This document shows, one piece after another, positions 1 through 7,231 of a DNA stretch of 12,896 nucleotides (position 1 is the stretch's first letter; each line of letters begins with the position of its first letter). The notes below the pieces were generated by a model, which did not search any database, had not been told where the DNA came from, and saw nothing but the letters and a program-made list of their open reading frames with translations. The position numbers and the translations under genes are program-made. Origin of the DNA: Muribaculaceae bacterium (GTDB lineage Bacteria; Bacteroidota; Bacteroidia; Bacteroidales; Muribaculaceae); contig JAEDFO010000063.1 of assembly GCA_016292745.1 (NCBI GenBank), forward strand, positions 1 through 12,896, in the 5' to 3' direction.

Positions 1-89
1 GCTTTGCCGTCGCATTCCCACGACAGTTTCTGTGCGTTGGCGCACAGTGCAAGAATCGAAATAATTGATAAAGTAAAGATTTTCTTCAT
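1..89 (-). CDS. Secreted protein of unknown function, N-terminal fragment
   Basis: Only the first 29 codons and two further bases are in the window; the gene runs off the left edge. The ATG at 89-87 opens a frame beginning MKKIFTLSIISILALCANAQ, a clear type I signal peptide (two lysines, a hydrophobic core, an ANA-Q cleavage site). The mature protein would start QKLSWECDGKA. It begins 39 bases after the stop of the Omp28-related lipoprotein gene, on the same strand, so it is probably the fourth gene of the operon that starts with the TlpA-like gene. No Shine-Dalgarno precedes it; the upstream bases are A-rich, as at most starts here. The family cannot be named from so short a piece. That it is a real secreted protein is fairly sure because the signal peptide is so regular. 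Confidence 0.72.
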   Translation of the reverse strand, partial: MKKIFTLSIISILALCANAQKLSWECDGK

Positions 90-128
90 ATTCTGTTGGT
101 TTTTAATAAGTTATCTAATAAAATTATG

Positions 129-926
129 TTATTCAGTCACTTTGCATTCAGCCGCCTGTAGCACGCCGTCGGCATCGGTGTAAACGAAGGCCACTACTGC
201 CAGATTGCTCTTCACCCAGATGTCGCGTGGAGTGTACGAGTGGCTCAATACACGTTCTTCGCCGTTGTTGAGCGAGAGTTCTTCGCCCCAAAGACCATTA
301 ACCGATGCGCGGTACACATGGTTGTGCTCGTAGTCGGTAAGGTACTTGCCATTGTCAACCTGAAAGCTCTTAATGCTGCTTTCGGTAATCCACAGCTGCA
401 GTTTGCCCTTCACAGCCGACAGCCCTTTCACATCGGTTTCGATGGCAATGTTGCCATCATCGTCGATGTGAGCCTTAACTGCCAGCTCAATGGGCGATTC
501 GCGTGTAATTTCGTCGCGAATCCATGTCGGCCAGTCGTTTTTCTGACTCAGTGTGCCACTGCGGCGGTTAACCACTGCGCTTGGGTAGGCAGCCACGTTC
601 CACGTCTTGGCATATTCATCGCCGTCGGGTACCATCATCAGCCCTTGGAATTGGTCGCCCAGCGAACCTTCGGCCATTCCGAACGAACCGGCATGGATGG
701 CCACCGACACCAGCTGCTCGCCATACTGTTCGTGCAGATTTGCCACCAGCCGATGTGCGTCGGGGCAGTTGGTGCAACCTTGTCCGGTGAATTCTTCGAG
801 AAGCACGGTGCGCTTGCAGCTCACTGCCGGTAGTTCCTCGAAACGGTCGTCGGGGTCAACCTCGTTGCAAGCTGTCAGAGCGATGCACGCAAGTGCTATG
901 GCAGATATTTTGTTGAATATTTTCAT
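129..926 (-). CDS. Omp28-related outer-membrane lipoprotein with thioredoxin-like domain
   Basis: A 265-residue exported lipoprotein. Residues 1-19 form a signal peptide ending in the lipobox LTAC, with Cys20 as the likely lipid-modified residue, followed by an acidic stretch (NEVDPDDRFEE). In some Bacteroidetes acidic residues after the lipidated Cys direct lipoproteins to the cell surface, so surface exposure is possible but inferred. From residue 39 the motif RTVLLEEFTGQGCTNCP is the hallmark of Omp28-related proteins. Cys51-Thr-Asn-Cys54 is a CxxC motif, and YPSAVVNR with Pro115 resembles the cis-proline loop of thioredoxins. Residues from about 145 on look beta-rich. It follows the DUF6029-like gene by 9 bases, so the two are surely co-transcribed. 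The same motif recurs in the divergent 1262-residue protein. A redox or chaperone role is inferred; Omp28 itself has no firmly established reaction. Confidence 0.88.
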   Translation of the reverse strand: MKIFNKISAIALACIALTACNEVDPDDRFEELPAVSCKRTVLLEEFTGQGCTNCPDAHRLVANLHEQYGEQLVSVAIHAGSFGMAEGSLGDQFQGLMMVPDGDEYAKTWNVAAYPSAVVNRRSGTLSQKNDWPTWIRDEITRESPIELAVKAHIDDDGNIAIETDVKGLSAVKGKLQLWITESSIKSFQVDNGKYLTDYEHNHVYRASVNGLWGEELSLNNGEERVLSHSYTPRDIWVKSNLAVVAFVYTDADGVLQAAECKVTE

Positions 927-935
927 TGTTGAGCG

Positions 936-2603
936 TTAGAAGTTGAAGTTATACGAAATGTTCAAACCTTTGCTGGCCGGTACAAATCGGCACACACCTC
1001 CCGAGCAGTTATATCCGGCACGAGTGCAGCCGTAGCCCACCATCAGACGGTGCGATTTGTAGGTACCGGTAACCGATGCCATATAGTAGTGGTTATCGGT
1101 CGAGCCGTTGTTCCACATGTCGCTGACGGTAAACATCAGGTATGGCTGCACCGAGAGTTCCAGCAAGCCGTAGGTCCAGTCGCCTTGGTCCTGCTTGGTG
1201 CTCAGGTATTGCACCTCGCCTCGAAGTGTCAGGCGGTTGTTGAACTGTAGCTTGCCTTCAGCCACGAATATGTTCGATTTCACCATGCCGCCTTCGCCTT
1301 CAATCACTGTCTTGTTGTAGCGCTGGTTCATATACATGAGGTTGAGCTTGAAAGCCGACGAGAACTTCTTTTCGAGCTGGACGTTGATGTCCTGATAGTA
1401 CATCTCGCCCATCTTGAAGAAGGAAGTCTTGTAACCGTCGGTGCCCATATAGCTGTCGTTGATTTTTGCCACCGGATCCTTGTCGAGTGCGCGGATGTGG
1501 CTAATGTTGAGTTTCAACTTGGTGCCGTATCGGCCGCCGAGCGCTGTACCGCGGCGGAACGAGTAGCCGAATTCACCTTGGAACGCCCATTCGCCCTTGG
1601 CCGCCTGAGTGGCATAAGGATATATGGCCGGCAAGGCATATGTGTGCTGGTAGGCAAATGCAGGCATATTGTTGATAAAGCCCGATGTGCCGCTTATAGA
1701 TCGTTGTGAGCGGAACGACATGTTGTCGCTGCGCTTGGCCTGGATAAGTGCGCTCACGCCCTTTGCTGAGTATGAAGCCGAGAGCAGCACAGCATTGCCG
1801 CGGCGGTAGATGTATCCGTTGTCGAACGATGGGTCTTGCGAACGCCATGCATATTCGGCAAGTATGTTGTAGTTACCGCTCTGGAAACGTGTGCGAGCAT
1901 CGAAAGCGTGAACCGTCGAAGGAGTGTTGAGCTTATAGTTGGTGCCCGGCACAATGATGTCGGACTGCTCGGTGTAGTCGAGCAACACATACGAAGCACC
2001 TACCATCCACGCCATATTCTTGTCGCGCATCGACTGGCTGTATTGGTCGAAGTTAACCTCTACGTCGGCACCGGCAAGCCATGAGTCGGTGCTCCAGTCC
2101 CAATAGCGGCGTTGCACACCGCCGAGGGCCTTCAGCTGCACTCCCTTTATGGCATTCATGTTGAGGCGTGCGCCGCGAATCGAGTTGTCGATGCCGAGGC
2201 TACGCTCCTCGTAGGTGCGGAATATGAGGCCGCTGCCGAATTGGTCGTAGATATCGCCGAGCGTAAGGTCGATATTGCTTTTTGGAAGTTTCAGTTTCAG
2301 GTAGAAGTTAGGCACACCCCATCCCTTGAATTCCGGTTCGAAGCCGGGAAGCGGGTATTCAGTGAATTCAAGTCGTGCACCGGCATCAAGATACTTACTG
2401 TATAGGCTCAGGTCGGCATAAGTGTTGGTGAGCGCCCAGTCGTCGTATGAGCCGGTGTTAATGGCCTTGTCCTCCTGCGGGATAAGGATATCGCTTTGGA
2501 TGCTGCCGTGGAACGACACCTGTTTCCAGTCGTCCTGCGCATAAGCCATGGCCGAACAGGCCAGGGCAATGCAAGCCGCCGACAGCGTCTGTAATTTGGT
2601 CAT
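936..2603 (-). CDS. DUF6029-like outer-membrane beta-barrel protein
   Basis: A 555-residue protein with a signal peptide (residues 1-22, ending AYA-QD). The body is dominated by alternating polar and aromatic strands such as YADLSLYSKYLDAGARLEF and YYMASVTGTYKSHRLMVGYG. It ends in ...LNISYNFNF, the terminal aromatic residue typical of outer-membrane barrels. The segment LTLGDIYDQFGSGLIFRTYEERSLGIDNSIRGARL near residues 113-147 recalls the Bacteroidetes family DUF6029, which I recognise by pattern and cannot confirm by search. The family has no assigned reaction; a porin-like or assembly role in the outer membrane is inferred. The gene lies 22 bases after the TlpA-like gene and 9 bases before the Omp28-related lipoprotein, so the barrel probably works with these two periplasmic or lipid-anchored partners. 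The ATG at 2603 is chosen because it directly opens the signal peptide. Confidence 0.78.
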   Translation of the reverse strand: MTKLQTLSAACIALACSAMAYAQDDWKQVSFHGSIQSDILIPQEDKAINTGSYDDWALTNTYADLSLYSKYLDAGARLEFTEYPLPGFEPEFKGWGVPNFYLKLKLPKSNIDLTLGDIYDQFGSGLIFRTYEERSLGIDNSIRGARLNMNAIKGVQLKALGGVQRRYWDWSTDSWLAGADVEVNFDQYSQSMRDKNMAWMVGASYVLLDYTEQSDIIVPGTNYKLNTPSTVHAFDARTRFQSGNYNILAEYAWRSQDPSFDNGYIYRRGNAVLLSASYSAKGVSALIQAKRSDNMSFRSQRSISGTSGFINNMPAFAYQHTYALPAIYPYATQAAKGEWAFQGEFGYSFRRGTALGGRYGTKLKLNISHIRALDKDPVAKINDSYMGTDGYKTSFFKMGEMYYQDINVQLEKKFSSAFKLNLMYMNQRYNKTVIEGEGGMVKSNIFVAEGKLQFNNRLTLRGEVQYLSTKQDQGDWTYGLLELSVQPYLMFTVSDMWNNGSTDNHYYMASVTGTYKSHRLMVGYGCTRAGYNCSGGVCRFVPASKGLNISYNFNF

Positions 2604-2625
2604 TGCTTAATTAATGAAGTTTACG

Positions 2626-3156
2626 TTATTTCTTTTTTGAAGCCTTTTTCGAAGCGGTTTTCTTCGAGCCGGCAGTGAGTTCGCGCAATTTCTTGATAAC
2701 TTCCTGCTCGCCACCTTCGGTGTAGCCGCTATGCGAGAAGGCAATGTTGCCGTTTCCGTCGATGATAAACACGTGAGGAATGTTGCGGATGTTCATTGCA
2801 CGAAGAAATTCGCTGTTTGGGTCGAGGAGCACCTCGTATTCCCATTCTTCGCTGTCGACCATTGGCTTAACCTTGTTGATGTTCTGAGCCTGGTCGATGG
2901 AGATGGCAACGAGCTTCATGCCGGTTTCCTTTTGCCAGTCGGGATACACCTCGTGGATGGCCTTGAGCTCGCGGTTACACGGTTTGCACCAAGTGGCAAA
3001 GAACGATATGACAAAAGGCTTTCCGCCATTTGATAGTTTTGAAGTGTCAACAATCTTTCCGTCAAGCGATTTAAGCTTTACCGACGGCAATTGAGCAGAT
3101 GCCGCAGAAGCTGCCAAAAGCAGAACAGCGGCAATGAAAAATCTAAATAGTTTCAT
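2626..3156 (-). CDS. TlpA/ResA-like periplasmic thiol-disulfide protein
   Basis: A 176-residue exported thioredoxin-fold protein of the TlpA/AhpC-TSA type. Residues 1-21 form a signal peptide (ASA-Q). The active-site motif FFATWCKPC places the redox pair at Cys57 and Cys60, and IPHVFIIDGNG supplies the cis-proline (Pro127) and the following strand. Such proteins reduce or shuffle disulfides outside the cytoplasmic membrane. The C-terminus after residue 163 is a lysine-rich tail (GSKKTASKKASKKK) that is not part of the fold and could contact RNA, lipid or the peptidoglycan layer; its role is unknown. It is the first gene of the leftward operon, with the barrel and Omp28-related lipoprotein after it, so these may be its partners or substrates. 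The ATG at 3156 opens the signal peptide directly and no better start lies upstream. Confidence 0.9.
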   Translation of the reverse strand: MKLFRFFIAAVLLLAASAASAQLPSVKLKSLDGKIVDTSKLSNGGKPFVISFFATWCKPCNRELKAIHEVYPDWQKETGMKLVAISIDQAQNINKVKPMVDSEEWEYEVLLDPNSEFLRAMNIRNIPHVFIIDGNGNIAFSHSGYTEGGEQEVIKKLRELTAGSKKTASKKASKKK

Positions 3157-3176
3157 CGTTACAAATATTTGTTTGG

Positions 3177-3184
3177 CAAAAATA
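3177..3184 (-). promoter_or_regulatory. Candidate -7 element for the leftward tlpA-like operon
   Basis: Read leftward this is TATTTTTG, matching the Bacteroidetes -7 consensus TAnnTTTG, about 20 bases before the ATG at 3156. No TTTG lies at the expected 19-base distance, so the -33 half is missing or degenerate. This makes the call tentative. A 10-base palindrome (CAAATATTTG, 3162-3171) sits between this element and the gene. Confidence 0.4.
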
Positions 3185-3223
3185 CGAATTTATACTAAAA
3201 TATCGCTGATAAATCGGTTTTAT

Positions 3224-3254
3224 TTTATTGAAAGCCTTTTTATTTATAATTTTG
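3224..3254 (+). promoter_or_regulatory. Candidate promoter of the 1262-residue secreted-protein gene
   Basis: TAATTTTG at 3247-3254 matches TAnnTTTG. At the usual 19-base spacing upstream lies TTTA (3224-3227), one base from the TTTG consensus; a TTG at 3228-3230 is the alternative at 16 bases. The start codon at 3281 is 26 bases downstream, giving a short A-rich leader. Its position just before 3281 supports that start over the much earlier in-frame ATG at 3134. Confidence 0.5.
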
Positions 3255-3280
3255 TGAACAGGAAAACCAAATATATTAAT

Positions 3281-6200
3281 ATGAAACTGTTTAAAACTAT
3301 TGTTCTTGTTGCTGCTATTGCCTGCGGTGCATCGGCGTATGCCGCTACCATCGACGGGGCAAAGCTCAGCAAAGTTGAATTCAGCGATGGCTCAGTGTTC
3401 CGTGGCTTATCGGATAACGGAGCATGGGCTGTGGCTTATGGCGTGAATCAGGCATCATCAACCTATGCCTACCCAAAAATTATAAATGTGGCAACATCGG
3501 AAATCACCGAGCTCCTCTCGGCCGACGAAACAAGTGCAGCCGGTGAGTGCTGGGTTAACGATGTGACTAACGATGGCCAGAAGGTTGCCGGTTCGTATCA
3601 GGGGCAGCCTGCTGTGTTCGACATGACGTCAAAGACCTGGACGCTGCTCACCCTTCCCGAGGGATGTTCCGGCGGTTTGGTGCACGCAGTCACCGGCGAC
3701 GGCCATTATGCTGTTGGCCGTTGCACTCACTCCGACAACTGGCTCTACGAGGAAGGAGCAATGTGGGACCTCACCGATAACTCGCTTGTGACGCTCAACA
3801 ACCTTCCCAATGTCGACATGTCGGGCACTTACCAGGATGAATGTCGCCTCACCGGCATCTCGGCCGACGGCCGCTATATTGTGGGCTGTATAAGCTTCTG
3901 TTATATGAACGACACAATGTACTTCATGTATGACCGCCAGACCGAAACGTGGGACCCGATTGCTTTCACCTACGACAACACAGGCAATTCGTTCACTGCA
4001 AAGGACGCTTCGGCTCTAAAATTGTTTGAAATCACAGTGAGCCCTAACGGAAAGTGGGTGAGCGGTGCCATATATACAGTTGGCGATGCCCAGCATCCAT
4101 TCCGCTACGATACCGAAACAAAACAGCTCGAGTTTATCAATGATGGCGAGTCTATTGACAAGGCATTGGTGAGCATCGACGATGCCGGTAACATCTACGC
4201 TGCCACTCCGGCCGTGTCGCCTTACCGTTCGGTATACATCTACCATGACAATTACTGGTATGGTCTCGATGAACTGCTCGAACAGCGCTACGGCATCGAT
4301 TTCTATGCCAAGACCGGATACGACAACACCGGAACCATGTGCGGAGTGTCGGCCGATGGCAAGACACTCATTGCCAACGTGTCGAACACCACAGAAAACA
4401 TTACCCTGCAGCTTCCCGAAACCTTCGGCGAGGCTTGCGACAACATTAACCTGCTCAGCAAGTACACAGTGTCGCCAATGTCGGGCTCAACTATTACCAA
4501 GGTGTCGAACATCGATGTGCTGTTTAACAGAAATGTAAAGGCTGTGGCCGACAAAAGCGTAATCAACCTGCTCGACGGCAAAGGCAATGTAGTGAAGTCA
4601 GCTCTGAAATTCGAAGCCAATGCCTCGAACAAGAAACAGCTCAATATTGGCTTCCGAACCACTGCGCTTAACGAAGGCGAAACCTATACAATAGAGATTC
4701 CTGCCGGTGCAATCTGCGTTGACGGCGACGAATCGCGCACCAATGAGGCTTTCACCATCACCTATATTGGCCACGGCGACAAACCGTTGCAGATGGTGAG
4801 CGTGGCTCCTGAATCGGGCAGCATGATTGGCCATATCAGCCTCACAACCAACCCGATTCTTCTTACTTTCGACAGCCAGGTTACCACAATTACTGATGCT
4901 GTGGCATATCTGTATCGTAACGAAGAAACAGAATCGATTTGCTCGCTCAGCATCTCGGCCGGTAACACCGAATCGACCTACAATCAGGTAATCCTTTACC
5001 CAGTGGGCACAGAATACCTCTACAAGGGCAACACTTACCGCCTTGTTATCCCTGCCGGCCAGATTACCGACCTTAGCGGATATTCATCTAACGAGGAAAT
5101 CGTGATTAACTACGACGGCTCGTACGAGCGCACAGTGATTTCTGACGATACTCATATTTATATCGAGAATTTCGTAGGTGGAATGGGCAATGTGATGCTC
5201 TACGATGGCGACAAACAGGCTCCTTCTACTGCTATGAAGGGGTGGGGTTTCGTTGACGACATGGCTTGGAACTATGCTGCCGACGACGATTATACCAACC
5301 CTTGTGCTGTATCGCACTCCATGTATGAAACAGCCGGTAAGTCGGACGACTGGATGATGACCCCGCAGTTATTTATCCCCGACGACAAGTGCTACATCTC
5401 GTTCAAGGCCCAAAGCTATCTCAGCAGCAAGACCGACTCGCTGAAAGTTCTCGTGTATGAATGCGAAGAGACATTCAACGACCTTACTGAAGCTCGTATG
5501 GTGGACGTGCGCGCAAATGCTGTGGTAGAACTCAAGGAAGAACTCAATCCGGGATCTGCCGACGGCTCGCTCAAAGGCGACTGGACTCCGTTCGTGATTC
5601 GTCTCGACAAGTATGCTGGCAAGAAGATTTATATTGCATTCCTTAACGATAACGACAACCAAAGCGCTGTGTTTGTAGCCGAGGTAAATGTGGTTCATGC
5701 TCCCGACTTCCAGATAGCGCTCACCGGTGTGCCAGAATCGGTTGTCAACGGTACTGAACAAGCTGTGAAAGGTTCATTGATTATAAACAACGAAGTGCTC
5801 GCTTTCAGCAGTGTCGACATCAATCTTATCGACGGCAACGGTGCCATTGTTGACAATGTCAGTGAAAGTGGCCTGAACCTTGAAGTTGGTGATGTATACG
5901 ATTTCGAGTTCACCACTCCGTTGGCGCTTACTGTTGGCGCTGAAAACAAGTTCAAGGTATCGGCAACTCTTGATGGAGTCTCAAGCAACGAGTTTGAGGC
6001 TGTTATCAGCAACTTGTCGTTCTCACCGGTTAAACGTGTGCTTCTTGAAGAATACACCGGCCAGGATTGTGGCAACTGCCCGCTCGGCCATCTTGCAATC
6101 GAGAAACTCGAAGGCCTCTATGGAAGCCGATTCATCCCGGTATCATACCATGTATATACAGGCGACAGCTACGAATACGGAATGACCGACTACGCCCAAT

Positions 6201-7069
6201 ACTTCCTCGGACTTGCGGGTGCTCCTACCGCCAAGATTCAGCGTAGCGCGGCAGCTTATTCGCCGATGATTTCAACCACTTCGAATGGTACTACCGATTA
6301 CTCATTCTCGCGTGGCGACGGAACAACATGGCTCGACGTAGTTAACGAGGAACTTTCGAAGCAAACTATTGCTGACCTTGACGTTGCTGCCTGGTATGAT
6401 GCTGCCGCTGGCACAATAAATGTTGGCTACAACTGCCGTTTCGCCCTCGACAAGGCTAATGCCAACTATGGCCTGTTTGCAATTATCACCGAGGACGGCC
6501 TCGTGGGATATCAGTCGAACTACTTTGCCTCGAATACCGACGAAGACCTTGGCGAATGGCAGTCGGGCGGCATATACAGTCAGAAGTATGTGTACCCGTA
6601 TGAGTTCGAAGATGTGGCATGCGCCCTCTATCCGGCTAATGCCTACTACGGCAAGAGCGGCCTTATCCCGACGTCGATTACCAACGGTGAGGACTACACC
6701 GGAGTAATCAGCCTGAAGCTGTCGAGCGATGCATCGCACGTTCAGGAAGTGTTCAACTGCAAGGCCACTCTTGTACTCATCGACATGAACACCGGCGCTG
6801 TCATCAATGTAGACCGCGCTCCAGTAGGTGAGACAGCCGGCATCGCTGGCGCATCCGACGATGCAGTTACTGTTACCGCTATCGACGCTTCAATTGCAGT
6901 TGGCGTTCCAGCCGTTGCCGAAGTATCGGTATATGGTGTCGATGGTCGAATCGTTGCCCGCCGGACCATCAACGGTAGCTCAATGATTGCCACCGACTAT
7001 CGTGGCGTTGCCATTGTGAAGGTTGAATGCGAAGGCAAGAGCACTGTGAAGAAAGTTGTTTTGAAATAA
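3281..7069 (+). CDS. Large secreted multidomain protein with Omp28/thioredoxin-type domain and type IX sorting tail
   Basis: 1262 residues from the ATG at 3281, which opens a signal peptide (residues 1-21, AYA-AT); the open frame back to 3134 overlaps tlpA and the promoter region. Residues about 22-390 carry recurring motifs of the form (V/I)S.DG+.(V/I).G (near 95, 137, 193, 253 and 356), like HAF-type propeller repeats. Two Ig-like Big_5-type domains follow (about 395-497 and 505-614; each begins with a SP.SGS or APESGS turn). An adhesin/jelly-roll-like module (about 626-807) contains GWGFVDD and SDDWMMTPQ. After another Ig-like domain (about 810-915) comes an Omp28-type domain (KRVLLEEYTGQDCGNCP; Cys930, Cys933, Pro982). 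Residues 1187-1262 resemble a type A type IX secretion sorting domain (VYGVDGRIVARR...STVKKVVLK). It is probably exported across the outer membrane and attached to the surface; its function is unknown. Confidence 0.85.
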   Translation: MKLFKTIVLVAAIACGASAYAATIDGAKLSKVEFSDGSVFRGLSDNGAWAVAYGVNQASSTYAYPKIINVATSEITELLSADETSAAGECWVNDVTNDGQKVAGSYQGQPAVFDMTSKTWTLLTLPEGCSGGLVHAVTGDGHYAVGRCTHSDNWLYEEGAMWDLTDNSLVTLNNLPNVDMSGTYQDECRLTGISADGRYIVGCISFCYMNDTMYFMYDRQTETWDPIAFTYDNTGNSFTAKDASALKLFEITVSPNGKWVSGAIYTVGDAQHPFRYDTETKQLEFINDGESIDKALVSIDDAGNIYAATPAVSPYRSVYIYHDNYWYGLDELLEQRYGIDFYAKTGYDNTGTMCGVSADGKTLIANVSNTTENITLQLPETFGEACDNINLLSKYTVSPMSGSTITKVSNIDVLFNRNVKAVADKSVINLLDGKGNVVKSALKFEANASNKKQLNIGFRTTALNEGETYTIEIPAGAICVDGDESRTNEAFTITYIGHGDKPLQMVSVAPESGSMIGHISLTTNPILLTFDSQVTTITDAVAYLYRNEETESICSLSISAGNTESTYNQVILYPVGTEYLYKGNTYRLVIPAGQITDLSGYSSNEEIVINYDGSYERTVISDDTHIYIENFVGGMGNVMLYDGDKQAPSTAMKGWGFVDDMAWNYAADDDYTNPCAVSHSMYETAGKSDDWMMTPQLFIPDDKCYISFKAQSYLSSKTDSLKVLVYECEETFNDLTEARMVDVRANAVVELKEELNPGSADGSLKGDWTPFVIRLDKYAGKKIYIAFLNDNDNQSAVFVAEVNVVHAPDFQIALTGVPESVVNGTEQAVKGSLIINNEVLAFSSVDINLIDGNGAIVDNVSESGLNLEVGDVYDFEFTTPLALTVGAENKFKVSATLDGVSSNEFEAVISNLSFSPVKRVLLEEYTGQDCGNCPLGHLAIEKLEGLYGSRFIPVSYHVYTGDSYEYGMTDYAQYFLGLAGAPTAKIQRSAAAYSPMISTTSNGTTDYSFSRGDGTTWLDVVNEELSKQTIADLDVAAWYDAAAGTINVGYNCRFALDKANANYGLFAIITEDGLVGYQSNYFASNTDEDLGEWQSGGIYSQKYVYPYEFEDVACALYPANAYYGKSGLIPTSITNGEDYTGVISLKLSSDASHVQEVFNCKATLVLIDMNTGAVINVDRAPVGETAGIAGASDDAVTVTAIDASIAVGVPAVAEVSVYGVDGRIVARRTINGSSMIATDYRGVAIVKVECEGKSTVKKVVLK

Positions 7070-7091
7070 ATTGTTTAGCTTCATCGTAATT

Positions 7092-7139
7092 CCCAAAATG
7101 GGGCTGCATCGAAAAAACATCGGTGCAGTCCCTTTTTGG
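7092..7139. terminator. Strong rho-independent-type terminator, probably bidirectional
   Basis: GGGGCTGCATCGA (7100-7112) pairs with TCGGTGCAGTCCC (7120-7132), a 13-bp stem with two G-T pairs and a 7-base loop. TTTTT follows directly (7133-7137). The flanks CCAAAA (7093-7098) and TTTTGG (7134-7139) can extend the stem and supply a T-run for the opposite strand. It lies 31 bases after the stop of the large secreted-protein gene and separates it from the peptidase operon. Confidence 0.85.
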
Positions 7140-7168
7140 TGTGTGACGGCAGTTGTGGCAGATTAAAC

Positions 7169-7199
7169 TTTGTTTTTCCGAAGTCATTCCTTATTTTTG
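7169..7199 (+). promoter_or_regulatory. Consensus Bacteroidetes promoter of the aminopeptidase operon
   Basis: TTTG (7169-7172), exactly 19 bases, then TATTTTTG (7192-7199), a full match to TTTG-N19-TAnnTTTG. Transcription should begin near 7206, leaving a leader of about 26 bases before the ATG at 7232. The leader is A-rich, with only a weak GGAA and no real Shine-Dalgarno. Confidence 0.8.
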
Positions 7200-7231
7200 T
7201 AGTAAAATAAAACAAAAACCGGAATTAAGAT

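Noticed and set aside
240..833. A 197-codon plus-strand frame opposite the Omp28-related gene
   Set aside because: Shadow of a gene with a lipobox and a conserved CxxC motif; no recognisable features of its own.
3134..3280. In-frame 49-codon extension at the front of the large secreted-protein gene
   Set aside because: It overlaps the first codons of the tlpA-like gene and both divergent promoters, and would bury the signal peptide that starts at 3281.
3281..4450. Propeller-like repeats as possible tandem DNA repeats or CRISPR-like array
   Set aside because: The recurrence is only at the protein level (SADG-type turns at irregular spacing); the DNA copies are diverged.
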